A stretch of 8,461 bases of DNA, taken from NCBI GenBank assembly GCA_030691775.1, contig JAUYDN010000112.1:1-8461 (forward strand), read 5' to 3'. Positions 1 through 6,154 of this stretch are shown piece after piece (position 1 is the stretch's first letter; the number at the start of each line of letters is the position of its first letter). The notes beneath the pieces are model-generated. The model was given only the letters and a program-made list of their open reading frames with translations. It had not been told where the DNA came from and ran no database searches. Made by a program: the position numbers and the translations under genes. This stretch comes from Dehalococcoidia bacterium. GTDB lineage: Bacteria; Chloroflexota; Dehalococcoidia; Dehalococcoidales; Fen-1064.

Positions 1-1
1 C

Positions 2-79
2 GGAATCTGTAGTGGCTGTTATCAGTCTGGCATCGACGCAAACAACGCAGAAGTGCTGATGAAGTTTACCCTTCTGTAA
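2..79 (+). CDS. Possible 3' end of a gene cut by the window edge
   Basis: Reading from base 2 gives 25 codons before a TAA at 77-79. The tail reads GICSGCYQSGIDANNAEVLM and then KFTLL. Of the three forward frames this is the longest open one at the edge: frame 1 stops at once and frame 3 stops at 57-59. The composition looks protein-like, with a C-x-x-C pair and a hydrophobic end, but 25 residues are too few to assign a family. A strong hairpin series begins about 60 bases after the stop, which would suit the end of a transcription unit. The open frame could also be chance. Confidence 0.3.
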   Translation, partial: GICSGCYQSGIDANNAEVLMKFTLL

Positions 80-141
80 AACCTAGTGTAGTGTCTCAAT
101 AACAGCTTTACAATTCTGAATAAAAGATGCCAGTTCTTACA

Positions 142-236
142 AAGCGCCTCATCCCCCCGCATCGAGTGCGGGGCAGGCGCTTGCCCCTTCTCCGCAGAGA
201 AGGGGAGGAACTATTTTGATAGGGGCTGACGCCCCT
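142..236. repeat. Array of three consecutive hairpins
   Basis: Hairpin 1 pairs AAGCGCCT (142-149) with AGGCGCTT (175-182). After an asymmetric bulge it continues with CCCCGCA (155-161) and TGCGGGG (167-173) around a TCGAG loop. Hairpin 2 pairs CCCCTTCTC (184-192) with GAGAAGGGG (197-205) around a four-base loop. Hairpin 3 pairs AGGGGC (221-226) with GCCCCT (231-236). All three stems are perfect apart from the bulge in the first. No T-run follows, so a simple rho-independent terminator is not supported. The array could still stop, pause or protect transcripts coming from the left. Confidence 0.7.
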
Positions 237-398
237 CTCAACTCCCTTGTGCAAGTTGGCAGTCATCTTGCTTTCCCACCCTTTGCAACCATCATTTTTA
301 TATTTCGTCCGTGGCACCACACTCCATGTGTGATTGTCAAGTTATTTCGGAGACACTACACTAATACTAACGCGTTAAATAATGATGAATCATTTGTT

Positions 399-544
399 TT
401 TGCGAGGAGTCCCGATTCTATCGGGATGACCCCGTATCAAGTACGGGGCAGGCTGAGGCAATCTCACGCTTAATGTAACCCCTTTTTTTAACCAGAGATT
501 GCTTCGCTTGAGTTTACCCTGAACGAAATTGAAGGGCTCGCAAA
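399..544. repeat. Composite nested palindromic element
   Basis: The outer arms TTTGCGAG (399-406) and CTCGCAAA (537-544) are perfect inverted repeats. Inside them follow two side hairpins: TCCCGAT/ATCGGGA (410-416/420-426) and CCCCGTA/TACGGGG (430-436/442-448). Then come inner inverted arms GCAATCTC (458-465) and GAGATTGC (495-502). The right flank contains a 30-base unit (510-539) that recurs inverted at 6164-6193. There is no coding content. The element resembles a short non-autonomous palindromic repeat (REP or MITE-like). No transposase is present. Confidence 0.65.
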
Positions 545-586
545 GACAGACTGAGCGATGTCTCAACATTTATTCTGACGCTCGTA

Positions 587-1843
587 TTAGTTATAATCCT
601 CTCTCTCGAACAGGGTTGCCATGCCCTGGCCGCCACCCACGCATAAAGTCGCCAGGCCAAAGCGCCCGCCGGTGCGGTTGAGGTGCCGCGCTATAACCGC
701 CGTCTGCCGGGTGCCAGTCATCCCCAGCGGATGTCCGATGGCAACCGAGCCGCCGTAAGGGTTAATCCTGGCAATATCCGCCGCGGTCGCATGCATCTCG
801 CGGACCCAGTAGAGCACCACGCAGGCAAATGCCTCGTTGACCTCGAAGATATCGAAGTCGGAGAGCTTCATACCCGTACGCGCCAGCAGTTTCTGGGTGG
901 ATGGCACCGGTCCAATGCCCATCACCGTAGGGTCGACGCCGACAGCCACCGCATGACGGAAGGTCATCATCGGTTTATAACCGAGTTCCTTCGCCTTCTG
1001 TTTGGACATCATAAGCACAGCGCCGGCGCCATCACTGCGCGGGCAGGAATTCCCGGCGGTAATCACGCCGTTCTCGCGGTAGGCGGGCGGCAATGCCGCT
1101 ACCTTTTCGAGCGTGGTATCCCAGCGCGGGCACTGGTCCCTATCGACGACCTCGGATGTGCCATCCTGGTATTTAATGGTTATGGGGACAATTTCGTCCT
1201 TGAAAATACCTTTGGCGAAAGCGGCGGCATGCTTCTTGTGACTCGTCACGGAAAAAGCATCCATATCCGCGCGCGAAATACCGTAACGGGTAGCAAGCTC
1301 TTCCGCCGTTCTGCCCATATCGCCAATCCAGGGAGGGATGCCGGGCGGCAGTGGCGGCACCAGGTCGGTAGCGCTCTTCCAGTCATCGGGGTACTTTGCG
1401 GCCTGCTGTTCCGCGGTCAGTGGGGCCGCCTGCCGGAAGCCAACCGGGGTACCGCGCCTGCCAACCTGCCACGGCTGGACCGGTGCGTCACGGTCCATCG
1501 TTTCCAGACCGGTGGCAATAACGATATCCGCATCATCATTCATAATGTAGTGTGCGGCGATGGCGATTGCCTGGCTGGAAGAGGCGCAGGCTCTGGAACA
1601 ATCGGTGCCAGCGACTGATTGCGGGAACCCGGCGAGCATCACAGAGTTACGCCCGCCCCACCTCCCCGCCGCCGACCCCAGTACGACATCGTCAACCAGG
1701 GCGGGGTCAAGTTTGTTCCTTTCGACCACGGTTTTAAGCACCGGCCGCATCAGGTCCCGGCCGCTGATGGCGCGGTAAACTCCACGGTCTCCTGCTCTGC
1801 CGATGGGTGACCGGCAGGCATCGATAATGACTGCTTCCTTCAT
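587..1843 (-). CDS. Thiolase family protein (acetyl-CoA acetyltransferase-like)
   Basis: The 418-residue product is a full-length thiolase, the family that condenses or cleaves acyl-CoA thioesters in beta-oxidation and related CoA pathways in the cytoplasm. Visible landmarks are the nucleophile Cys86 in RACASSSQAI, NEAF at 336-339, GHPLG with His371 at 370-374, and CVGGGQG with the second active-site cysteine Cys401. A long loop (about 120-175, proline-rich near its end) fits the thiolase insertion domain. The start is supported by AAGGAG four bases upstream (plus-strand 1848-1853) and a family-typical MKEAVIIDACRSPIG beginning. The bases around Cys86 and the segment SCPRSDGAGA (266-275) differ from the common CSSG and SSGINDGAAA forms, so the substrate may not be acetoacetyl-CoA. 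The gene stands alone, with its own promoter at 1922-1950. Long open frames on the opposite strand are shadows. Confidence 0.95.
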   Translation of the reverse strand: MKEAVIIDACRSPIGRAGDRGVYRAISGRDLMRPVLKTVVERNKLDPALVDDVVLGSAAGRWGGRNSVMLAGFPQSVAGTDCSRACASSSQAIAIAAHYIMNDDADIVIATGLETMDRDAPVQPWQVGRRGTPVGFRQAAPLTAEQQAAKYPDDWKSATDLVPPLPPGIPPWIGDMGRTAEELATRYGISRADMDAFSVTSHKKHAAAFAKGIFKDEIVPITIKYQDGTSEVVDRDQCPRWDTTLEKVAALPPAYRENGVITAGNSCPRSDGAGAVLMMSKQKAKELGYKPMMTFRHAVAVGVDPTVMGIGPVPSTQKLLARTGMKLSDFDIFEVNEAFACVVLYWVREMHATAADIARINPYGGSVAIGHPLGMTGTRQTAVIARHLNRTGGRFGLATLCVGGGQGMATLFEREDYN

Positions 1844-1869
1844 CGTTCTCCTTCAGCTCTCTATTTTCC

Positions 1870-1899
1870 CGTTCGAACGATGTACATCGAGGTACACGT
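1870..1899 (-). promoter_or_regulatory. Palindrome cluster in the thiolase leader, possible operator
   Basis: Two perfect palindromes overlap by one CG step: CGTTCGAACG (1870-1879) and CGATGTACATCG (1878-1889). The second overlaps an inverted repeat TGTAC (1881-1885) and GTACA (1892-1896). CACGT (1895-1899) is mirrored by ACGTG at 1914-1918. They lie between the predicted transcription start and the ribosome binding site, a place where a repressor could act. No regulator gene is adjacent, so the role is inferred. Confidence 0.4.
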
Positions 1900-1921
1900 A
1901 AAACGGTAATTAAACGTGCCC

Positions 1922-1950
1922 ATTCTAACACCGACCGTCAGGTCTGTCAA
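1922..1950 (-). promoter_or_regulatory. Sigma70-type promoter of the thiolase gene
   Basis: On the minus strand TTGACA (plus 1945-1950) is followed after exactly 17 bases by TAGAAT (plus 1922-1927). That is a perfect -35 and a five-of-six -10. Transcription would begin near 1915, leaving a leader of about 70 bases before the thiolase ATG. Confidence 0.75.
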
Positions 1951-2478
1951 ACAAAATCTTGAAGAGGTGATGAATTTTTCGCTTTACAATCATCCTTGTC
2001 CAAAATAGGTTTTGAGCTGTAGCGTGGGTGAAACCCACCAGTAAAAATGCTTGCCGCCTCTGCCGATTACAGAGATATTTTGATTCATTAGTTCAGCATT
2101 CCTAACGCTATCGGGACGGGGGATTCTCGTAGTGGGTAATGACTTCCCAGCTTCACCCTGACAGCCTTCCCTTCGGCTTCCTTCAACTCCGTTCAGGACA
2201 GGCTGTCATCCCCGTATACGGTAGGCGCTACCGTCAAGTACGGGGCAGGCTCTTCGGGAATATTGGCGGGACGGACTCCTCCAGGATGACAAGAGGGACT
2301 ATCTTAATTGTATCGGACAAAAAATAGACCGCACTCTACTTTAATATTTGAGTTCATTCCGGTTTTCGTGCTTCGTTCCGCGCCCCCGCAACAAGTACGA
2401 GGCATGCTTCGTGGGGACAGGGCTTCGGATTTTTCTGTGGAATAGTGTAGTATATGATAAACCCTTCACCGAACACAC
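1951..2478. other. Intergenic gap between the divergent thiolase and ADH-remnant genes
   Basis: No gene is supported here. The gap holds a small hairpin GTGGGT-GAA-ACCCAC (2024-2038) and a double palindrome (2159-2290). A decayed CCCCGC..AAGTACGAGGCA sequence at about 2383-2430 looks like a degenerate copy of the hairpin repeat seen at 430-448. A possible -10 box TATGAT at 2453-2458 lies just before the ADH remnant, but no good -35 is visible. Confidence 0.6.
2159..2290. repeat. Two adjoining palindromes with a nested hairpin
   Basis: TGACAGCCT (2159-2167) pairs perfectly with AGGCTGTCA (2200-2208). Sharing the GTCA at 2205-2208, a second element runs from GTCATCC (2205-2211) to GGATGAC (2284-2290). 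Inside it CCCCGTA (2210-2216) and TACGGGG (2239-2245) are the arms of the hairpin repeat seen at 430-448. Here 17 extra bases (2217-2233) sit between the left arm and the TCAAG loop, and they form their own hairpin CGGTAG-GCG-CTACCG. The 18 bases at 2234-2251 are identical to 437-454. Confidence 0.65.
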
Positions 2479-2727
2479 ATGAAAGCCCAGATATTAATAA
2501 AATCCGCTCCGGTAGAATCTAACCCGCTGGAACTGGCTGAGGTCCCGGTTCCTGAAACCCGTCCGGGAGAAATCCTGGTTAAGGTTTCCGCCTGTGGAGT
2601 CTGTCACACGGAACTCGATGAGGTTGAAGAGTATAGCCTGGAGCAAGTCAACGACGTCCTTCTCAGACTTAAGTCGGGGGGAATACGCGGTGCGGGGGTA
2701 CTTAAAATCGGCGCGGGAGGTCAATGA
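2479..2727 (+). pseudogene. Internally deleted zinc-dependent alcohol dehydrogenase remnant
   Basis: The 82-codon frame begins like a medium-chain Zn alcohol dehydrogenase. It has a beta-rich N-terminus, then SACGVCHTEL with the catalytic-zinc cysteine (Cys42) and the adjacent His43. At about residue 49 it jumps to a typical ADH C-terminus, EEYSLEQVNDVLLRLKSGG followed by IRGAGVLKI. The GHE zinc ligand, the structural-zinc cysteines and the whole NAD-binding Rossmann domain, about 250 residues in a normal ~330-residue enzyme, are absent, so it cannot be an active dehydrogenase. The junction keeps the frame. The stop TGA at 2725-2727 overlaps the ATG at 2724, so translation would run straight into the nnr start region. 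No clear Shine-Dalgarno precedes the ATG at 2479. It may be a dead remnant or may survive as a translated leader for nnr. Confidence 0.75.
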
Positions 2728-2729
2728 TA

Positions 2730-4316
2730 ATGAAGGTCTGCAAGGTCTCCGAAATCCGTGAACTCGATAAACGCGCCGTCGAAGAATACCGTATTCCCGC
2801 CGGAATCCTGATGGAAAACGCCGGTCAGGCTGTTTATCAGGTCATCCGTAAGGAGTTTGGTATCGGCAGTAACCGGTTCCTGGTGCTCTGCGGACCGGGA
2901 AATAACGGCGGCGATGGCTTCGTGGTAGCGCGCCACCTGCACGCCGCCGGGGCGAATGTCAAAGTGCTGATTCTCGCGGATAGTGAGAAATACCGCGGTG
3001 AAGCAAAGCAAAATCTGGATATTCTCACCCGTTTTCCGTTAGAAATTACCTCCGTGACCACGTCACCGCAAATTCAAAACGCGCTCGCAGATTCTGATGT
3101 CGTGGTAGATGCTTTGCTCGGCACCGGACTGGATAGAGAAGTTACCGCCCTGTTCCGTGAAACAATCGAGTCCGTAAATAAGAGCGGGAAAAAGGTTGTA
3201 GCTATCGATGTCCCCTCTGGCGTAAACGGCGATACCGGTCGGGTAATGGGCACGGCAATCAAAGCTGATTGTACCGTGACTTTCGGTTTGCCCAAGGTGG
3301 GAAACCTGCTCTACCCCGGATTCGGGCAAGGCGGTAAGCTGTTTGTCTCACACATCTCCTATCCGCAAACACTTTCAAATGCGAATATTCTCCTCGTGGA
3401 GCTTGCGCCACCAATTCCTCTCCCCCCACGCCGTGCGGACACAAACAAGATGGACTACGGACCCGTGCTGGTAATTGCCGGCGCTGCCAACTACTTCTGG
3501 GCGCCACACGCCTCGGCTTACTCGTTCCTGAAAGCCGGCGGCGGGTACGTGCACCTCGCCTGTCCCAAATCGCTTGCTCCAGCCGTGGCAAAAAGAGGCC
3601 GGGAGGTAGTCTTTCAACCGCAGGACGAGACAGCATCCGGGAGTATTGCCTTATCCAACAAAGACCACCTTCTCCAGCTGGCAAGTCGTATGCGGATGGT
3701 GGTGATGGGACCCGGACTCTCTCTGAATGAAGAGACCCAGGAGCTGGTCCGCATCCTCGCTCGGGAAATCGATAAGCCGTTGTTGCTCGATGGCGATGGC
3801 ATCACCGCCGTGGCAAAAGAGCCGAGCTTAATCAGTCACCGGCCGGCACCCACAATTATGACACCGCATGTTGGCGAGATGATGCGTCTCACCGGGCTTG
3901 CGCGCGAACAGATTGAAAACGACCCTGTCAACACCTTGCAGTCCTCTGCGGCAAATCTGAACGCCTATCTCGTGCTCAAAGGTCCCCACTCGCTGGTCGG
4001 TTACCCTGAAGGCAATGTCTTCATCAATGTCAGCGGTGCAACGGGCGGGCAAGCGGGAATGGCGACCGCGGGTACCGGGGATGTGCTCAATGGGACAATC
4101 GCGGCGATGTACTGTCTCGGGCTGGAGACCGGAGAGGCGGTGCGGACGGGGGTCTTTATTCACGGGCTTGCCGGCGACCTGGCGGCACTGAAGAAAGGAC
4201 CTGATGGCATGACCGCACGGGACGTGTTGAATCTATTGCCAGCCGCCGTCAGGTACTACCGGGAGAATATTGAAAAAATAGCTGAAAACTATTATGGAAC
4301 GGTGCATGCTTTATAG
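2730..4316 (+). CDS. nnr: Bifunctional NAD(P)H-hydrate repair enzyme (epimerase and dehydratase)
   Basis: The product repairs damaged NADHX and NADPHX in the cytoplasm. The N-terminal domain epimerises R- and S-hydrates, and the C-terminal domain dehydrates the S form using ADP or ATP. Counting from the ATG at 2730 (528 residues), the YjeF_N half is about 1-220, with GPGNNGGDG at 55-63, VDALLGTG at 126-133 and catalytic-type Asp160 in IDVPSGVNGD. The carbohydrate-kinase-like half is about 240-515, with GPGL at 327-330, LDGDGITA at 353-360, TPHVGEM at 378-384, LKGPHS at 416-421 and AGTGDVL at 447-453. The length matches two-domain family members. GGAGGT at 2716-2721 is eight bases from this ATG but only two from an in-frame ATG at 2724, so 2730 is preferred; 2724 would add two residues. 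It directly abuts the ADH remnant and probably shares its transcript. DGDG replaces the commoner DAD form, and the segment before AGTGD is slightly extended; neither suggests loss of activity. Confidence 0.95.
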   Translation: MKVCKVSEIRELDKRAVEEYRIPAGILMENAGQAVYQVIRKEFGIGSNRFLVLCGPGNNGGDGFVVARHLHAAGANVKVLILADSEKYRGEAKQNLDILTRFPLEITSVTTSPQIQNALADSDVVVDALLGTGLDREVTALFRETIESVNKSGKKVVAIDVPSGVNGDTGRVMGTAIKADCTVTFGLPKVGNLLYPGFGQGGKLFVSHISYPQTLSNANILLVELAPPIPLPPRRADTNKMDYGPVLVIAGAANYFWAPHASAYSFLKAGGGYVHLACPKSLAPAVAKRGREVVFQPQDETASGSIALSNKDHLLQLASRMRMVVMGPGLSLNEETQELVRILAREIDKPLLLDGDGITAVAKEPSLISHRPAPTIMTPHVGEMMRLTGLAREQIENDPVNTLQSSAANLNAYLVLKGPHSLVGYPEGNVFINVSGATGGQAGMATAGTGDVLNGTIAAMYCLGLETGEAVRTGVFIHGLAGDLAALKKGPDGMTARDVLNLLPAAVRYYRENIEKIAENYYGTVHAL

Positions 4317-4691
4317 TGAAGCATCCGCGAAACTAAAACATATGCAGGAAAAACCCCCTTCAGTCCCCCTTTAGGCGTTGCCCTAAAACTCCAATGCATC
4401 CTTGTCACCCTGACCCCGATAGAAATCGGGGGAAGAGTCTCCGTGCCTGCTCAGTAGGTGCTGGAGATTCTTCGTTCTCCCGATGTTTCGGTTCGAAACA
4501 TCGGGACTCAGAATGACATTTGAGGCAGCGCCGTCTCCCTCTGCAAAAAGGGAAAATTGTATCCTCTCCCTTTCGTAAAGAGCTTGCCCCGTATGAGCGA
4601 CTTCATCGCCATCCCGATTCAGTCGGGACTTGATACGGGAGAGATTGTGAGGGTTTTCAGTTGTTTCGCGGGAAGCTCATAGTGCTAAAAG
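4317..4691. other. Intergenic gap with nested palindromes
   Basis: No gene is supported. The gap holds the composite element at 4404-4517 and an imperfect hairpin AAAGGGA/TCCCTTT (4547-4553/4567-4573). A nested pair follows, in which CCCGTAT (4588-4594) and ATACGGG (4633-4639) enclose the smaller hairpin TCCCGA/TCGGGA (4612-4617/4623-4628). Any of these could fold in the nnr 3' end, but none has the T-run of a standard terminator. Confidence 0.65.
4404..4517. repeat. Composite cloverleaf-like palindromic element
   Basis: The outer arms GTCACCCTGA (4404-4413) and TCAGAATGAC (4508-4517) match at eight of ten pairs. A side hairpin CCCCGAT-AGAA-ATCGGGG (4414-4431) follows at once. Then inner arms GAAGAGTCTCC (4432-4442) and GGAGATTCTTC (4463-4473) pair fully if one G-T is allowed, around a small central hairpin. 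A second side hairpin has a perfect 13-base stem, TCCCGATGTTTCG (4478-4490) with CGAAACATCGGGA (4494-4506). The arrangement of outer stem, side hairpin, inner stem and side hairpin is almost symmetric. Confidence 0.7.
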
Positions 4692-4720
4692 TTGACAGTA
4701 AATGTCGTGAATAGTAATAT
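4692..4720 (+). promoter_or_regulatory. Sigma70-type promoter of the aldo/keto reductase gene
   Basis: TTGACA at 4692-4697 is followed after 17 bases by TAATAT at 4715-4720. Transcription would start near 4727, giving a leader of about 36 bases with AGGAGG at 4752-4757, five bases before the ATG at 4763. Confidence 0.65.
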
Positions 4721-4762
4721 GCCTCTACGTTATAAATGAGTAGCATTAACCAGGAGGGTATT

Positions 4763-5698
4763 ATGGAATTCCGTAAGCTGGGCAACTCCGGGCTAAAGGT
4801 ATCGGCAGTCGGGCTGGGGGGCAACAATTTCGGTTGGTGGGCGGACGAACAGACTTCAATCACGGTCATCGACCACGCGCTGGAAAAAGGCATCAACTTT
4901 ATCGATACGGCGGATATCTATGACCGCGGCCGCTCCGAGGACTTCGTGGGCAAAGCGGTAAAAGGCAAACGGCAAAACGTGCTCATCGCCACTAAATTCG
5001 GCAACCCGATGGGTGAAAGTCCGAACGACCGGGGCGGTTCTCGATACCACATCCTGCGGGCGGTCGAGGCAAGCCTGCGGCGGCTCCAGACCGACTATAT
5101 CGACCTCTACCAGATTCACCTCCCCGATACCACCACCCCCATCGAGGAGACCCTGCGCGCCCTGGATGACCTGGTCCGGTCGGGTAAAGTACGGTATCTG
5201 GGTTGCTCCAATTTCGCCGGGTGGCAACTGTGCGAGGCGCTCTGGACATCGAAAGCTAACAACCTTCATACTTTCGTCTCCGTCCAGCCACCCTATAATC
5301 TTCTGCAAAGACAGATCGAGCGTGAGCTGGTGCCCTGCTGTCAGGCGTACAACATCGGCATTATCCCCTACAGCCCGCTCGCGAGCGGTTTTCTGACCGG
5401 CAAATACCAGCAGGGCAAAGACCTGCCCGCGGACGCCCGCCTTTCCGCACCCAATCCCAGATTCAAGGCTATTTTCACGGACGCCAACTGGGACAAACTG
5501 GCAAAGCTGGAAGCTTTCGCGGCGGAGAAGGGTCACACGGTTGTTGAGCTGGCGATTGCCTGGTTGCTGGCAAAGCCCTGTATCAGCACGGTTATTGCCG
5601 GGGCGCGTAAAACAACACAGGTGGATGCCAATATCGCCGCCGGTAACTGGAAGCTGACCGCTGAGGAAGCAGCGAAGCTGGACGCACTGACGGCATGA
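4763..5698 (+). CDS. Aldo/keto reductase
   Basis: The 311-residue protein is a complete (alpha/beta)8-barrel aldo/keto reductase, a soluble NADPH-dependent family that reduces aldehydes and ketones. The catalytic tetrad is all visible: Asp48 in FIDTAD, Tyr53 in DIYDRG, Lys78 in ATKFG and His119 in YQIHLPD. GCSNF at 147-151 and the IAGARK segment (278-283) near the end fit the cofactor-binding face. DIYDRGRSEDFVG and the QPPYNLLQR stretch place it with the bacterial YajO/potassium-channel-beta-like branch. The physiological substrate cannot be told. An in-frame ATG at 4736 would add nine residues, but the AGGAGG at 4752-4757 and the family-typical MEFRKLGNSGLKVS start fix 4763. It has its own promoter and stands alone. 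A 287-codon antisense frame is a shadow. Confidence 0.94.
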   Translation: MEFRKLGNSGLKVSAVGLGGNNFGWWADEQTSITVIDHALEKGINFIDTADIYDRGRSEDFVGKAVKGKRQNVLIATKFGNPMGESPNDRGGSRYHILRAVEASLRRLQTDYIDLYQIHLPDTTTPIEETLRALDDLVRSGKVRYLGCSNFAGWQLCEALWTSKANNLHTFVSVQPPYNLLQRQIERELVPCCQAYNIGIIPYSPLASGFLTGKYQQGKDLPADARLSAPNPRFKAIFTDANWDKLAKLEAFAAEKGHTVVELAIAWLLAKPCISTVIAGARKTTQVDANIAAGNWKLTAEEAAKLDALTA

Positions 5699-5813
5699 TG
5701 AAAAAGTACTAATAGCCAAACATCAAGTATACAGTCCTCCGTGTTTCCCCGATGGTGCGGGTTGCCCCAAATGTCATTCTGAGGAGCGAAGTATGAAAAC
5801 CTTTGCCCATCTT

Positions 5814-5919
5814 GTCATTCCAGACTCGATCTGGAATCCAGTTCATTTTCCTACACCAAACCATTACCTCTGGATACCAGCCGGAGTTTACCCCCGTTCT
5901 GATACGGGGCTGGTATGAC
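5814..5919. repeat. Composite palindromic element
   Basis: The terminal inverted repeats are GTCATTCCAG (5814-5823) and CTGGTATGAC (5910-5919), matching at nine of ten. The left end forms the hairpin ATTCCAGA-CTCGA-TCTGGAAT (5817-5837). The right end pairs ATACCAGC (5874-5881) with GCTGGTAT (5909-5916) and encloses a CCCCGT/ACGGGG stem (5892-5897/5904-5909). The GGAGTTTACCC just inside the right half (5883-5893) also occurs in the repeats at 510-539 and 6164-6193. Confidence 0.6.
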
Positions 5920-6154
5920 ATAAGGAGGTTGGTTAATATTTTCATAGTAATTGATATTTTGGGCAAACACCCGACGGCAGGAATGGGGATTTGCCCTGGT
6001 CCATACTGAAACGGGATTTCCCCTTTGAAGGTAAAGATTTTAGGTACTCCCAGACATCTACGCAACGCTATTTTTCACTTCTAACCACCCATTTTTCATC
6101 CACACTGCCTGAATGATAGGGTATTTCCCTGTTATATAATGGCTGTTCATTCTT

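Larger units (their letters stand above)
80..586. other. Intergenic gap rich in palindromes
   Basis: No convincing gene lies here. Short open frames cross the hairpins on both strands but have no ribosome binding site and no protein-like composition. The gap holds a three-hairpin array at 142-236 and a composite nested palindrome at 399-544. Between them (about 237-398) is AT-richer sequence in which I see nothing definite. A C4T7 run (479-489, ending in an A) lies inside the second element without a hairpin directly before it. Confidence 0.7.

Noticed and set aside
216..473. 85-codon + strand frame in the left gap
   Set aside because: It runs through two perfect hairpins of the repeat at 410-448, begins inside another hairpin, and lacks a ribosome site.
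399..544. Possible CRISPR array because of repeated GC-rich hairpins
   Set aside because: Repeats are not evenly spaced, there are no uniform spacers and no cas genes are present.
683..1618. 311-codon + strand open frame across the thiolase gene
   Set aside because: It lies wholly antisense to a clear thiolase, has Arg/Gly/His-rich shadow composition and no start signal.
2139..2327. 62-codon + strand frame before the ADH remnant
   Set aside because: It is made almost entirely of the palindromic repeats at 2159-2290.
4414..4506. Cloverleaf-like fold considered as a tRNA
   Set aside because: Stem sizes, loops and the absence of a T-loop GTTCRA context and of an acceptor end do not fit a tRNA.
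4856..5719. 287-codon minus-strand open frame across the aldo/keto reductase
   Set aside because: It is antisense to a gene with all four catalytic residues; no ribosome site and no recognisable domain.
5709..6065. 118-codon minus-strand frame after the aldo/keto reductase
   Set aside because: It spans the palindromic element at 5814-5919 and has no protein-like pattern or start signal.
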